Origin: Gordonia zhenghanii
GTDB taxonomy: Bacteria > Actinomycetota > Actinomycetes > Mycobacteriales > Mycobacteriaceae
Direction of reading: 5' to 3'
Assembly: GCF_021738965.1 (NCBI RefSeq)
Contig: NZ_JAKKOQ010000007.1
Coordinates: forward strand, 1 to 64,000
Length of the DNA: 64,000 nt
Below, one piece after another: positions 8,988 to 18,445 of this stretch. A program made the position numbers and the translations under genes. How positions within the stretch are numbered: the stretch's first letter is position 1; each line of letters begins with the position of its first letter. Under the pieces are notes generated by a model that was not told the DNA's origin, ran no database searches, and saw only the letters and a list, made by a program, of their open reading frames with translations.

Positions 8988-10790
8988 GTGCCCGACGACC
9001 AGAACCCGATCGCCGGACCGGGCGGTCTCCCGAGACGAGACGTCCTCATCGGTGGAGGCCTCGCCGCCGCAGGGCTGGCCGCCGGGTCGTTCGCAGGCTC
9101 CGCGGGCGCCGCGCCCCGCCAGGACGCTGACGTCATCGTCGTGGGCCACGGCTTGGCCGGGCTCGTCGCCGCCACGGAACTCGCCGCCGCGGGACGCAAG
9201 GTGATCGTCGTCGACCAGGAGTCGCGGCAGAATCTCGGGGGTCAGGCGCACTGGTCGCTCGGCGGACTGTTCTTCGTGAACTCACCGGAGCAACGGATGT
9301 GGAACATCCGCGACTCGGTGGAACTCGCCAGGCAGGACTGGTTCGCGAGCGCAGGCTTCGACCGCGGAACGCACGACCGGCTCGGCGAAGACTACTGGGC
9401 GCGGCAGTGGGCCGAGGAGTACCTGGACTTCGCCGCGGGCGAGAAGCGGAGCTGGCTCGAACGCAAAGGCGTGCACTGGGTTCCGGTGGTCGGATGGGCT
9501 GAGCGCGGCGGCACGTCTGCCAGTAGCCACGGCAACTCGGTCCCGCGGTTCCACATGACGCTCGGCACCGGGCCCGGCGTTGTTGAGCCGTTCCGGAACG
9601 CCGCCCTCGACGCCGAGCGTCGACGCCGCATCACTTTCAAGTTCCGGCACTGCGTCGACGAATTGATCGTCTCCGACGGCCGGATCACCGGAGTCCGCGG
9701 CACCCGCCTCGTTCCGTCGAACCGGCCCCGCGGAGTCGCGACGTCGCGCCGGAGGGTCGGCGACTTCGAACTCCACGCGCCGATCACGATCGTCGCGTCG
9801 GGCGGCATCGGAGCCAACCACGAACTGGTCCGCGCCAACTGGCCGGACCGCCTCGGCTCCCCGCCCAAGACCCTCGTCACCGGGGTACCCGCCCACGTCG
9901 ACGGTCGGATGCTCGCGATCGCCGAGACGGCGGGCGCGCGACTGGTGAACCGCGACCGGATGTGGCACTACACCGAGGGCATCAAGAACCACAGTTCCGT
10001 ATGGCCCGACCACGGCATTCGCGTGCTCGCGGCGCCGTCGTCGATGTGGTTCGACGCCGAGGGCAACCGCTTCGACAGTCCGGCCTTCCCCAGCTACGAC
10101 ACCATCAAGACGCTCGAGATGATCACCAAGACCGGCTACGACTACTCGTGGTTCGTCCTCAACAAGCGCATCGTCGCCAAAGAGTTCGTCCTGTCGGGAT
10201 CCGAGCAGAACCCGGAGCTCACCCGCAAGGATCTCGCGGCGTACCTCGCCAACCGTGCGCTCGACGACGTGCCCGCGCCGGTCCAGAAGTTCTTGGACAA
10301 GGGCGTCGACTTCGTGCAGGCGCGCAGTGTGGACGAACTAGCCCGGAAGATGAACCGACTCGCGCACGACGATCTGATCGATGCGGGACGCCTGCGCAAG
10401 CAGATCGTCGAACGCGACCGTCAGGTCGGCAACCCCTACACCAAGGACGCTCAGGTCATGGGGATTCACAACTCGCGGAACTTCTTGGGCGACAACATCG
10501 TACGAACCGTCGAACCGCATCGGATCCTCGATCCGGCGGCCGGCCCGCTGATCGCGATCCGGATGAACATCCTGACGCGCAAGACGCTCGGCGGACTCCA
10601 GACCAACCTCGCGGGCCAGGTGATGAACGCGGGCGGCCGGGTGGTGCCAGGGTTGTACGCGGCCGGAGAGGCCTCGGGGTTCGGCGGCGGCGGCCTCCAC
10701 GGATACAACGCGCTCGAAGGTACGTTCCTCGGCGGCTGCCTGTTCTCCGGTCGCGTCGCCGGGCGAGCCGCGGGACGCGCGACGGCCTAG
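8988..10790 (+). CDS. Tat-exported FAD-binding dehydrogenase (KstD/fumarate-reductase-like)
   Basis: 600 residues. The N-terminus has a twin-arginine signal (PRRDVLIGGGLAAAGLAAGSFAG, about residues 15-37). The FAD-binding dinucleotide fold then starts at DVIVVGHGLAGLVAATEL. The rest follows the FAD_binding_2 family shared with fumarate reductase and 3-ketosteroid dehydrogenase, with a C-terminal FAD site GLYAAGEASGFGGGGLHGYNALEG. M. tuberculosis has a similar FAD-binding dehydrogenase (Rv0785, from memory). The substrate is unknown, and a steroid-like hydrophobic compound is one possibility. GTG 8988 is chosen because TAGGAGAGCTCACC precedes it and it keeps the RR motif. Confidence 0.88.
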   Translation: MPDDQNPIAGPGGLPRRDVLIGGGLAAAGLAAGSFAGSAGAAPRQDADVIVVGHGLAGLVAATELAAAGRKVIVVDQESRQNLGGQAHWSLGGLFFVNSPEQRMWNIRDSVELARQDWFASAGFDRGTHDRLGEDYWARQWAEEYLDFAAGEKRSWLERKGVHWVPVVGWAERGGTSASSHGNSVPRFHMTLGTGPGVVEPFRNAALDAERRRRITFKFRHCVDELIVSDGRITGVRGTRLVPSNRPRGVATSRRRVGDFELHAPITIVASGGIGANHELVRANWPDRLGSPPKTLVTGVPAHVDGRMLAIAETAGARLVNRDRMWHYTEGIKNHSSVWPDHGIRVLAAPSSMWFDAEGNRFDSPAFPSYDTIKTLEMITKTGYDYSWFVLNKRIVAKEFVLSGSEQNPELTRKDLAAYLANRALDDVPAPVQKFLDKGVDFVQARSVDELARKMNRLAHDDLIDAGRLRKQIVERDRQVGNPYTKDAQVMGIHNSRNFLGDNIVRTVEPHRILDPAAGPLIAIRMNILTRKTLGGLQTNLAGQVMNAGGRVVPGLYAAGEASGFGGGGLHGYNALEGTFLGGCLFSGRVAGRAAGRATA

Positions 10791-10873
10791 CGCTCGTCGA
10801 GCGACCGACCGACGCCGACGGCCTAGTCGGGTTACGCTCGTAGTCCCTGGTCACCGCATCGAAGGACAGGTCA

Positions 10874-11494
10874 ATGCAACTCGTCTCGAAGACGAAACGC
10901 GTCGTCGAAGCGCGTTTGAACAACAGTGCGATCCGGGCCCTGAGTGGATCGATGATCGCCTACGAAGGGCAGGTGTCCTTCAAATCGGCCGGGTTCGGCG
11001 GCGGCGACGGCGTCGTCGCCGGAGTGAAGCGGCGCGCGACCGGCGAAGGCCTCTCGCTCATGGAGTGCGCGGGCACCGGCGTCGTCTACCTCGCGCAGGA
11101 CGCAGCGAACGTCACCGTGATCGACCTGAGGGCCGACACCCTGCAGGTCGAGTCCGAACAGTTGCTCGCGCTCGCAGGCGATTTGCAGACCAACGTGACG
11201 TTCGCGGGAGTGCGCGGCGGCGTCTCCGGGCAGGGGCTGTTCACCACGACCGTCACCGGCAGTGGGCAGGTCGCGCTGCTGTCGAACGGCGGACCGCTCG
11301 TCCACCTCGAAGTGTCGCCCCAATACCCGCTGGTCGTCGATCCGGACGCCTTCGTCTGCGCACGCGGAGGACTCTCGCAGACCTTCGTCACCGACGTCTC
11401 CTGGCGGTCAGCGGTCGGGCAGGGGAGCGGAGAAGCCTTCTCGCTCCGGTGGGACGGTGCGGGCGTCGTCTCGATTCAACCGGCGGAACGGTAG
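10874..11494 (+). CDS. AIM24-family protein, first of three
   Basis: 206 residues with the AIM24 (mitochondrial biogenesis protein 24-like) beta-barrel pattern. SGSMIAYEGQVSFKSAGFGGG leads in, a glycine-rich centre follows, then GQGLFTTTVTGSGQVALLSNGGP and PLVVDPDAFVCARGG. Bacterial AIM24 proteins are widespread and of unknown biochemistry. The ATG is preceded by AAGGACAGG. The next two genes encode distinct members of the same family, 9 bp downstream and then overlapping, so the three form one operon and may build a hetero-oligomer. Confidence 0.85.
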   Translation: MQLVSKTKRVVEARLNNSAIRALSGSMIAYEGQVSFKSAGFGGGDGVVAGVKRRATGEGLSLMECAGTGVVYLAQDAANVTVIDLRADTLQVESEQLLALAGDLQTNVTFAGVRGGVSGQGLFTTTVTGSGQVALLSNGGPLVHLEVSPQYPLVVDPDAFVCARGGLSQTFVTDVSWRSAVGQGSGEAFSLRWDGAGVVSIQPAER

Positions 11495-11503
11495 GGGACA
11501 ACG

Positions 11504-12187
11504 ATGTTCACGAAGGTCAACAGCAAGGTCGTGTCGATCGATCTGGTGGCGTCGGGCCCGATCGTCGCACGACGCGGCGCGATGCTCTTCTACACGGGGC
11601 AGGTGTGGTTCCAACCGCACCAGACGCCGGGCGTCGGCGGCGGCATGAGCGGCATGGCGTCGATGGCCGGACGGATGATGCAGGGCGAGTACGAGTCGAC
11701 GATGATCGCGCAGGGCAACGGCACCGTCCATTACGGCTACCGCGGTCTGGACGTGGAGATCGTCAATCTCTCGCAGGGCGGCGAACTCCGGGTCGAAGCG
11801 TCTCGGCTCCTCGCGCACACTCAAGGACTGCAGTCGTCGGTCATGTCGACGACGGCGCAGGCAGGCGGCGGAGGCGGACTCCGCGGGGCGCTGCGGTCGG
11901 CAGCCGGCAGCGTCGCCACCGGGCAAGGCATGTTCACGACGCGACTGGCCGGGGTCGGCGCCGCCGTCATCCTCGGCCACGGCGGATTCATCCGGCTCGA
12001 GGTGACGCCCGACCGACCCATCACCGTCGACCCGCAGGCGTTCGCGGCGTCCATCGGAAACGTCGAGACGACGCTGCGGTCGACGGTCAGCCTCCGCAAC
12101 ATGGGTCGTACCGGCGGCGAAGCACTCCAACTCGACTGCGCAGGCCACGGCGCGGTCTACGTCCAAGCATCGGAGCAGCGGCTGTGA
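11504..12187 (+). CDS. AIM24-family protein, second of three
   Basis: 227 residues. The same fold signals are seen as in the preceding gene: RRGAMLFYTGQVWFQPH near the N-terminus, GQGMFTTRLAGVGAAVILGHGGFI, and PITVDPQAFAASIGN. A glycine/methionine-rich insertion (VGGGMSGMASMAGRMM, about residues 44-59) and a glycine-rich stretch (QAGGGGGLRGAL) are specific to this member. The stop overlaps the GTG start of the third gene. Function is unknown. Divergence from its neighbours shows an old duplication rather than a recent one. Confidence 0.85.
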   Translation: MFTKVNSKVVSIDLVASGPIVARRGAMLFYTGQVWFQPHQTPGVGGGMSGMASMAGRMMQGEYESTMIAQGNGTVHYGYRGLDVEIVNLSQGGELRVEASRLLAHTQGLQSSVMSTTAQAGGGGGLRGALRSAAGSVATGQGMFTTRLAGVGAAVILGHGGFIRLEVTPDRPITVDPQAFAASIGNVETTLRSTVSLRNMGRTGGEALQLDCAGHGAVYVQASEQRL

Positions 12188-12948
12188 GTGACTACGACAC
12201 GGTATGGAACCCGAACACGTTGCCCGCCGACGACAACGTCGGCGACAACCATTACGCGTACACCATCGATCTCACCCACCCGTGGTTCCTCGCGAAGGGC
12301 GCGATGATCGCCTACTACGGGCAGATCTCCTTCACCTCACTGCGCCACGGACTGCAGGGCTCGCTGCTGCAGATGGTCTCGCAGCAGTTCTCCGCGCCTC
12401 TGTATCTCGGCGACTACGTCGTCGCCGAGGGGAGCGGCCGACTCGTCATCGGCGACCGCGGTTACGAGATCAACTCGTACAACCTCGAAGACAACGGCAA
12501 CCTCACCATCCGGGCGTCGAACCTCCTCGCATTCGAGCCGAACCTGACGTTGAACCAGTCGATCGTCCCGGGCTTTCTGACGCTCGTCGGAACGGGGCGG
12601 TTCCTCGCCTCGTCCAACGGCCCGGTCATGTTCGTCGAACCGCCCGTGCGTGTCGATCCCGAAGCGATGGTCGGCTGGGCCGACTGCCCGTCGCCGAGCC
12701 ACCACTACGACCAGGCGTGGGTCACCGACTTCCTCGCTGCGACTGCGAGCCGCATCGGCGTGAAGTCCGGTGAGGAGCGACAGTTCGACTTCACCGGCGA
12801 AGGCACCGTGCTGGTCCAGTCCAGCGAGAAGGTCATCGACGACAATGCCGTCGTCCGGAACATCACAGGTCAGCTGCCCGGTGTGTCGTCGACCGGTCTG
12901 CAACAGATCAACGCGCAGATCCAACAGCAGTTGGGGCAGCAGCAGTAG
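12184..12948 (+). CDS. AIM24-family protein, third of three
   Basis: 254 residues, starting at a GTG that overlaps the upstream stop by four bases. The AIM24 pattern is seen in WFLAKGAMIAYYGQISFTSL, GFLTLVGTGRFLASSNGPVMF and PVRVDPEAMVGWADCPSPSH. The N-terminal stretch (MSDYDTVWNPNTLPADDNVG) and the glutamine-rich C-terminus (LQQINAQIQQQLGQQQ) are additions over the other two. Three differing paralogues in tandem suggest a hetero-complex, but no function can be given. Confidence 0.85.
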   Translation: MSDYDTVWNPNTLPADDNVGDNHYAYTIDLTHPWFLAKGAMIAYYGQISFTSLRHGLQGSLLQMVSQQFSAPLYLGDYVVAEGSGRLVIGDRGYEINSYNLEDNGNLTIRASNLLAFEPNLTLNQSIVPGFLTLVGTGRFLASSNGPVMFVEPPVRVDPEAMVGWADCPSPSHHYDQAWVTDFLAATASRIGVKSGEERQFDFTGEGTVLVQSSEKVIDDNAVVRNITGQLPGVSSTGLQQINAQIQQQLGQQQ

Positions 12949-12993
12949 CGGCCGCGTTCGACACGTCGTCGGCCCGGTGCTACCGTCGACGAC

Positions 12994-13059
12994 GTGTCGA
13001 AGACTTCGTATTGGCGTTTCTTTATCCAGGCTCCGGGTGAGCCTGCGATGAAGCGGTAA
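12994..13059 (+). CDS. Aromatic leader peptide upstream of DAHP synthase
   Basis: A 21-codon frame from GTG to TAA that encodes a run of aromatic residues, Y6-W7-R8-F9-F10. Such a cluster is expected for a peptide that senses charged aromatic tRNAs. It lies about 150 bp before the DAHP synthase start and is followed by several mutually exclusive hairpins. Corynebacterium glutamicum has a leader peptide gene (aroR) with consecutive phenylalanines before its DAHP synthase gene aroF, from memory, so the arrangement fits a known type of ribosome-mediated attenuation. Translation of this peptide is inferred. Confidence 0.65.
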   Translation: MSKTSYWRFFIQAPGEPAMKR

Positions 13060-13129
13060 TACGCGCGTCGAAGATCCCGGAGCCTGAAGCAGTGACCGAT
13101 TCGGTCGCTGCTTCTGTCGTTTCCGGGAT
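13027..13129 (+). promoter_or_regulatory. Attenuator hairpins of the DAHP synthase leader
   Basis: Segment CAGGCTCC (13027-13034) can pair with GAGCCTG (13039-13045) or with GGAGCCTG (13079-13086). These pairings exclude each other. A strong stem GAAGCAGTGACC (13086-13097) / GGTCGCTGCTTC (13103-13114), with one G-U pair, follows, enclosed by ATCCCGG (13074-13080) / CCGGGAT (13123-13129). A ribosome stalled on the Tyr-Trp-Arg-Phe-Phe codons (13009-13023) would cover or border the first segment. No T-run follows, so the switch may act on Rho access or translation instead of intrinsic termination. Confidence 0.6.
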
Positions 13130-13212
13130 GATCTGCGCCAGCAGGAGCGTTCTCTCGGAGGCGGCGCCGGACCACTTGCCCCCCGCGACAACGCACCGAA
13201 AGGCCAGAGAAC

Positions 13213-14307
13213 GTGACCACCACGACCTCACCAGCATCGAGTACCGCCACCTCCGATCGGCGGGTGACGGCGTTCTCGCCGATCCCGTCGCCGGAGGCGA
13301 TGCGCACCGAGCTTCCGCTGACCGACCGCCGCGCCGAGATCGTCGCCCGCGATCGTGACGAGATCGCCGCGATCCTCGCCGGCCGCGACGACCGTCTGAT
13401 CGTCGTCGTCGGACCGTGCTCGGTTCACGACCCGGACGCCGCCCTCGACTACGCGCGTCGCCTCGCGCCACTGGCAGTCGAATACGCGGACTCGCTGAAG
13501 ATCGTGATGCGCGTGTACTTCGAGAAGCCGCGGACGACGGTCGGCTGGAAGGGCCTCATCAACGACCCGGGCATGGACGAGACGTACGACGTGGAGCGCG
13601 GACTGCGCACCGCTCGCCGGCTCCTGCTCGACGTGATCGACCTCGGCCTGCCCGTCGGCTGCGAGTTCCTCGAGCCGACCAGCCCGCAGTACATCGCCGA
13701 CACCGTCGCGTGGGGCGCGATCGGTGCACGCACCACCGAGTCGCAGGTGCACCGGCAGCTCGCGTCCGGACTGTCGATGCCAATCGGATTCAAGAACGGG
13801 ACCGACGGCAACGTGCAGGTCGCGATCGACGGCGCGCAGGCCGCCGCCGCACCGCACGTGTTCTTCGGCGTCGACGATCAGGGTCGCGGCTCCGTCGTCC
13901 AGACGTCCGGCAACGAGGACTGCCACATCATCCTGCGCGGCGGCACCCACGGACCGAACTACGATGCTGCGTCGGTCCTGTCGGCCGCCGACGCGTTGAC
14001 GAAGGCAGGCCAGTCGCCGAAGGTGATGGTCGACTGCTCGCACGCCAACTCCGGCAAGGACCACGAGCGGCAGGCCGTCGTCGCCGTCGAGATTGCCCAG
14101 GCGTTCGCCGCCCGTCGGGCCGCAGGCGAGCCCGTCGTACTGTCCGGCGTCATGCTGGAGAGCTTCATCGAGCCCGGCAATCAGGCTGTCCCCGACGACG
14201 CTGAGGGTCGCGCCGCCCTCGTCTACGGCAAGTCCGTCACCGACAAGTGCATGGGCTGGGACGCCAGCGTCGACGTCCTCGCCGCGCTGGCCGGCGCCTC
14301 GAAGTAG
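13213..14307 (+). CDS. 3-deoxy-7-phosphoheptulonate (DAHP) synthase, class I
   Basis: 364 residues. It condenses phosphoenolpyruvate and erythrose 4-phosphate in the first step of the shikimate pathway. Class I (AroF/G/H-type) motifs are VVVGPCSVHDPDAALDYA, MRVYFEKPRTTVGWKGLINDP, GARTTESQVHRQLASG, IGFKNGTDGN and DCSHANSGKDH. This is not the class II AroG type typical of M. tuberculosis. The start GTG 13213 follows AAGGCCAGAGAAC. Expression is probably controlled by the aromatic leader peptide upstream. It is followed by a strong hairpin. Confidence 0.95.
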   Translation: MTTTTSPASSTATSDRRVTAFSPIPSPEAMRTELPLTDRRAEIVARDRDEIAAILAGRDDRLIVVVGPCSVHDPDAALDYARRLAPLAVEYADSLKIVMRVYFEKPRTTVGWKGLINDPGMDETYDVERGLRTARRLLLDVIDLGLPVGCEFLEPTSPQYIADTVAWGAIGARTTESQVHRQLASGLSMPIGFKNGTDGNVQVAIDGAQAAAAPHVFFGVDDQGRGSVVQTSGNEDCHIILRGGTHGPNYDAASVLSAADALTKAGQSPKVMVDCSHANSGKDHERQAVVAVEIAQAFAARRAAGEPVVLSGVMLESFIEPGNQAVPDDAEGRAALVYGKSVTDKCMGWDASVDVLAALAGASK

Positions 14308-14316
14308 GACCCCACG

Positions 14317-14369
14317 CCTCTAACCCTCTCGTTGGTGTCAGTGGGTGACACCTTTGGGAGGGTTAGAGG
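14317..14369 (+). terminator. Long hairpin after the DAHP synthase gene
   Basis: CCTCTAACCCTC (14317-14328) pairs with GAGGGTTAGAGG (14358-14369), with an inner stem GGTGTCA / TGACACC. It lies ten bases after the stop codon and between two convergent genes. Confidence 0.65.
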
Positions 14370-14395
14370 GTCTCGACTCCGCTCGACCAGCGTGA
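14368..14395. repeat. Family A dispersed repeat, single copy
   Basis: One copy of the GGTCTCGACTCCGCTCGACCAGCG unit with a broken second copy (GGTCTCGACGAAATT) right after. It sits between the hairpin and the regulator gene. Confidence 0.8.
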
Positions 14396-14435
14396 GGTCT
14401 CGACGAAATTAGGGATCGACCTGCAGCGGGCCGCG

Positions 14436-16169
14436 TCAGGTGGCGATGCTGAACTGCTTGATCTTGCGGTAGATGGTCGCTCGGCTCAGGCCGAGGGACT
14501 CGGCTGCGGCGCGCTTGTTGTAGTCGTTCTCGGTGAGGGCGCGGACGATGGCGTCGCGCTCCAGAGCCTCGATCTGGGAGAGGGTGTGGCGGCCGAAGGT
14601 ACGGCAGACCGGCGGAAGCTGATCGATGTCGACGACGCCGGTGCGCTGCTTGCGGACCACCGTCAACAAGGTGTTGCGGAGTTCGGCGACGTTGCCCGGC
14701 CACCCGTACTTCGCGAGCTGTCGCATCGCAGCGGGGGACATTCGCAGATCGTCGCCGCGCGTGATCCGTCGCAGCAGCAGCGGCACCAGGTCCTGTAGGT
14801 CCTCGATGCGATATCGCAGCGCGGGGATCGTGACGGTACGAACGAAGATCGGTAGGAGAACCGTGTCGAGTGTCGTGTCGCCGTCGCCCAGGTCGGCTGT
14901 CATCCCGAGCCAGCCGTGGTCCACACAGCCCGAGACGAGATCGGCGATCTGTTCGACGGTCGCCGAGTCGAGAGTGTCGATGTCGCGGAGGATGATGTTG
15001 AAGCCGTCGTGATCGAGCTCGTCGGCCAACTCGGCGAGTCCGGCGCCGGCGAGTGACTCAGGCCCGAACACTCGGACATGCCCGGGCCGATACGTCTCGG
15101 CGGCAGCCTTGAGCGCCGAACATCGGCCCGTGCCCTTCTCGCCCGACGCCACGGCCCACTGCGAGGTCTCCAACGCGCGGAGCAGATCAGTGCACGCCTG
15201 CCGCCAGACGGAACCGTGGCCGACGAGCCCCGGCAGTGATGCGGGCAGTCGACGCGAACTCGGTGTCAAGGCGGCGGAGTCGACGATGTGCACCGTGAAC
15301 AAGGCAGCCGAAGCGAGGGACTCGACGGTGTCGACGCGGGTGATGCGGACCGTGAGCCCGCTCGGCAGTTCTTCTGCCGCAGAGCGTTTCCCGGTCGTCG
15401 CGCAGTCGACGGCGTGCTCGAGCATCGCGGCCTGATCGGACGACTCGACGGTGCGGCGCAGCCGCTGATTCATCAGGACCAGATCGTCGCTGACGGCCAG
15501 GACCATCGTGCCCGCATGGCGCCGGCACGCGATGTTGTAGGCGTGCAGCAACGACGACGCGATACTTCCCGACATCTCGAGGAGACGGTCTTCGATCTGT
15601 TTCGCCGCCGACAGCGCCAGCGTCATCATCAATGCGCCGCCGTGCTCGATCCGCCCGGTGAGGTCGATGACGCCGAGCATCCGACCGGACATCGGGTCGA
15701 CCACCGGAACGCCCGCGCAGGCCAGGCCGACGAGCGACTCCCGGTAGTGCTCGGCACCCACGACGAGAGTGGGCTTGCGCGTCTCCAACGTCGTGCCGAT
15801 GCCGTTGGTGCCGACGGAGTTCTCGGCGTAACTGAACCCCGGCGCAAGACGGACGGTGTCGAGATCGCGTCCCAATCGGCCGATCGCACCCGCTCTGCTG
15901 AGCACCACGCCGTCGTCGGAGGTCAGGATCGCGCTGACCGGCTCGGACTCCAGTCCGTCGGCCAGCCGCTGCATGATGGGCCGCGCGGCTTCCACGAGCG
16001 GGCTGTCGAGTTCGGGCTCACGGACGAACTGAAGATCGATCGGATCAGCGCTGATGTCCATCGCCATCGACCGGCGCCACGAGTTCGATATCGACTCCCG
16101 GACACCATCGGTCCCAGTCGCGTCGGTGAGGAAACGGTGACGTACTGCGATCAGATCGTGTTGAGGCAT
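14436..16169 (-). CDS. MimR/AcoR-type activator of the propane monooxygenase operon
   Basis: 577 residues. An N-terminal GAF-like sensor (about 60-200, with FSYAENSVGTNGIGTTLETRKP and CAGVPVVDPMSGRMLGVIDLTG), a degenerate AAA+ region (about 310-480) and a C-terminal Fis-type HTH (about 530-577, RALTENDYNKRAAAESLGLSRATIYRKIK). The Walker A-like segment reads SGEKGTGRCS. The GAFTGA loop that contacts sigma-54 is absent, as expected in actinobacteria, which lack sigma-54. Mycobacterial MimR has this architecture and activates mimABCD. The gene has its own upstream region with a palindrome shared with the prmA promoter. Confidence 0.88.
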   Translation of the reverse strand: MPQHDLIAVRHRFLTDATGTDGVRESISNSWRRSMAMDISADPIDLQFVREPELDSPLVEAARPIMQRLADGLESEPVSAILTSDDGVVLSRAGAIGRLGRDLDTVRLAPGFSYAENSVGTNGIGTTLETRKPTLVVGAEHYRESLVGLACAGVPVVDPMSGRMLGVIDLTGRIEHGGALMMTLALSAAKQIEDRLLEMSGSIASSLLHAYNIACRRHAGTMVLAVSDDLVLMNQRLRRTVESSDQAAMLEHAVDCATTGKRSAAEELPSGLTVRITRVDTVESLASAALFTVHIVDSAALTPSSRRLPASLPGLVGHGSVWRQACTDLLRALETSQWAVASGEKGTGRCSALKAAAETYRPGHVRVFGPESLAGAGLAELADELDHDGFNIILRDIDTLDSATVEQIADLVSGCVDHGWLGMTADLGDGDTTLDTVLLPIFVRTVTIPALRYRIEDLQDLVPLLLRRITRGDDLRMSPAAMRQLAKYGWPGNVAELRNTLLTVVRKQRTGVVDIDQLPPVCRTFGRHTLSQIEALERDAIVRALTENDYNKRAAAESLGLSRATIYRKIKQFSIAT

Positions 16170-16238
16170 ACTTCTCTCTTCCAGGCTGCCGGGCTGGGGC
16201 CTCCCGCCTCTAGACTATGACCTGGCTCACTGTGATGC

Positions 16239-16253
16239 GTCTCAATATGAGAC
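16239..16253. promoter_or_regulatory. Palindrome GTCTCAATATGAGAC upstream of the regulator gene
   Basis: Six-base perfect arms GTCTCA/TGAGAC around ATA, about 70 bp before the regulator start. The only close relative I see in the window is upstream of prmA (25941-25955, GTCTCACTATGAGAT). The shared motif suits binding by the MimR-type protein at both promoters. A weaker half-match (GCTCACTGTGATG) lies just beside it at about 16225-16237. Confidence 0.6.
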
Positions 16254-16262
16254 TACTTGCAG

Positions 16263-16367
16263 ATGCAAGTTGAGCGAGCGGAGCGAGCCGTCCGCTATGC
16301 GGGTTTCGACTCGCTTCGCTCGCTCAACCGGCTACCGAATTCGCTCGCTCAACCGGCTGCGGCGACC
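16263..16367. repeat. Dispersed repeat family B (TTGAGCGAGCG[A/G]AGCGAG)
   Basis: Inverted copies of a unit reading GTTGAGCGAGCGGAGCGAG, then GTTTCGACTCGCTTCGCTCGCTCAAC, then another partial copy. Together they can form a long hairpin. The same unit occurs at 27481-27512. It lies between the end of the ABM gene and the regulator's promoter. Confidence 0.75.
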
Positions 16368-16688
16368 TCAGATCTTGAGCTCGCCCATCTCGGACCAGTC
16401 GGAGCCGTCGATCTCGCGACTGATGATGCGCGGCGTCTCCTTCAGGGCCGGCCGCATGGCGTCGAGGCCGTCCTTGAAGTGCTGAGAGTTGACGTGGGCC
16501 CCACCGGCGTCGCCGTCGGCGAAGGCCTCGATCAGAGCGAACTCCGACGGGTCGTCGGCGCTGCGGAACCAGTCGAACCAGAGGTTGCCCGGCTCGTTCC
16601 GTGTCGCCTGCGTGAACTCACGTGTGCGGTCCAGCCAGCCGTCGACGTGCTCGTCGGCCACCTTGAATCTGACCACGATGAAGATCAT
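16368..16688 (-). CDS. Antibiotic biosynthesis monooxygenase (ABM)-domain protein
   Basis: A 106-residue single-domain ferredoxin-like protein: MIFIVVRFKVADEHVDGWLD, then EPGNLWFDWFRSADDPSEFALIEAFADGDAGGAHV-type spacing (described here only by its ends), then HFKDGLDAMRP. This is typical of the YgiN/ABM family (quinol monooxygenases, dimeric stress proteins). It sits at the 3' end of the prm operon, 53 bp after the GroEL gene, so a role in handling oxidised by-products is possible but unproven. AAGGGAG precedes the ATG. Confidence 0.82.
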   Translation of the reverse strand: MIFIVVRFKVADEHVDGWLDRTREFTQATRNEPGNLWFDWFRSADDPSEFALIEAFADGDAGGAHVNSQHFKDGLDAMRPALKETPRIISREIDGSDWSEMGELKI

Positions 16689-16700
16689 CGTCTGCTCCCT

Positions 16701-18445
<1,745 letters not shown>

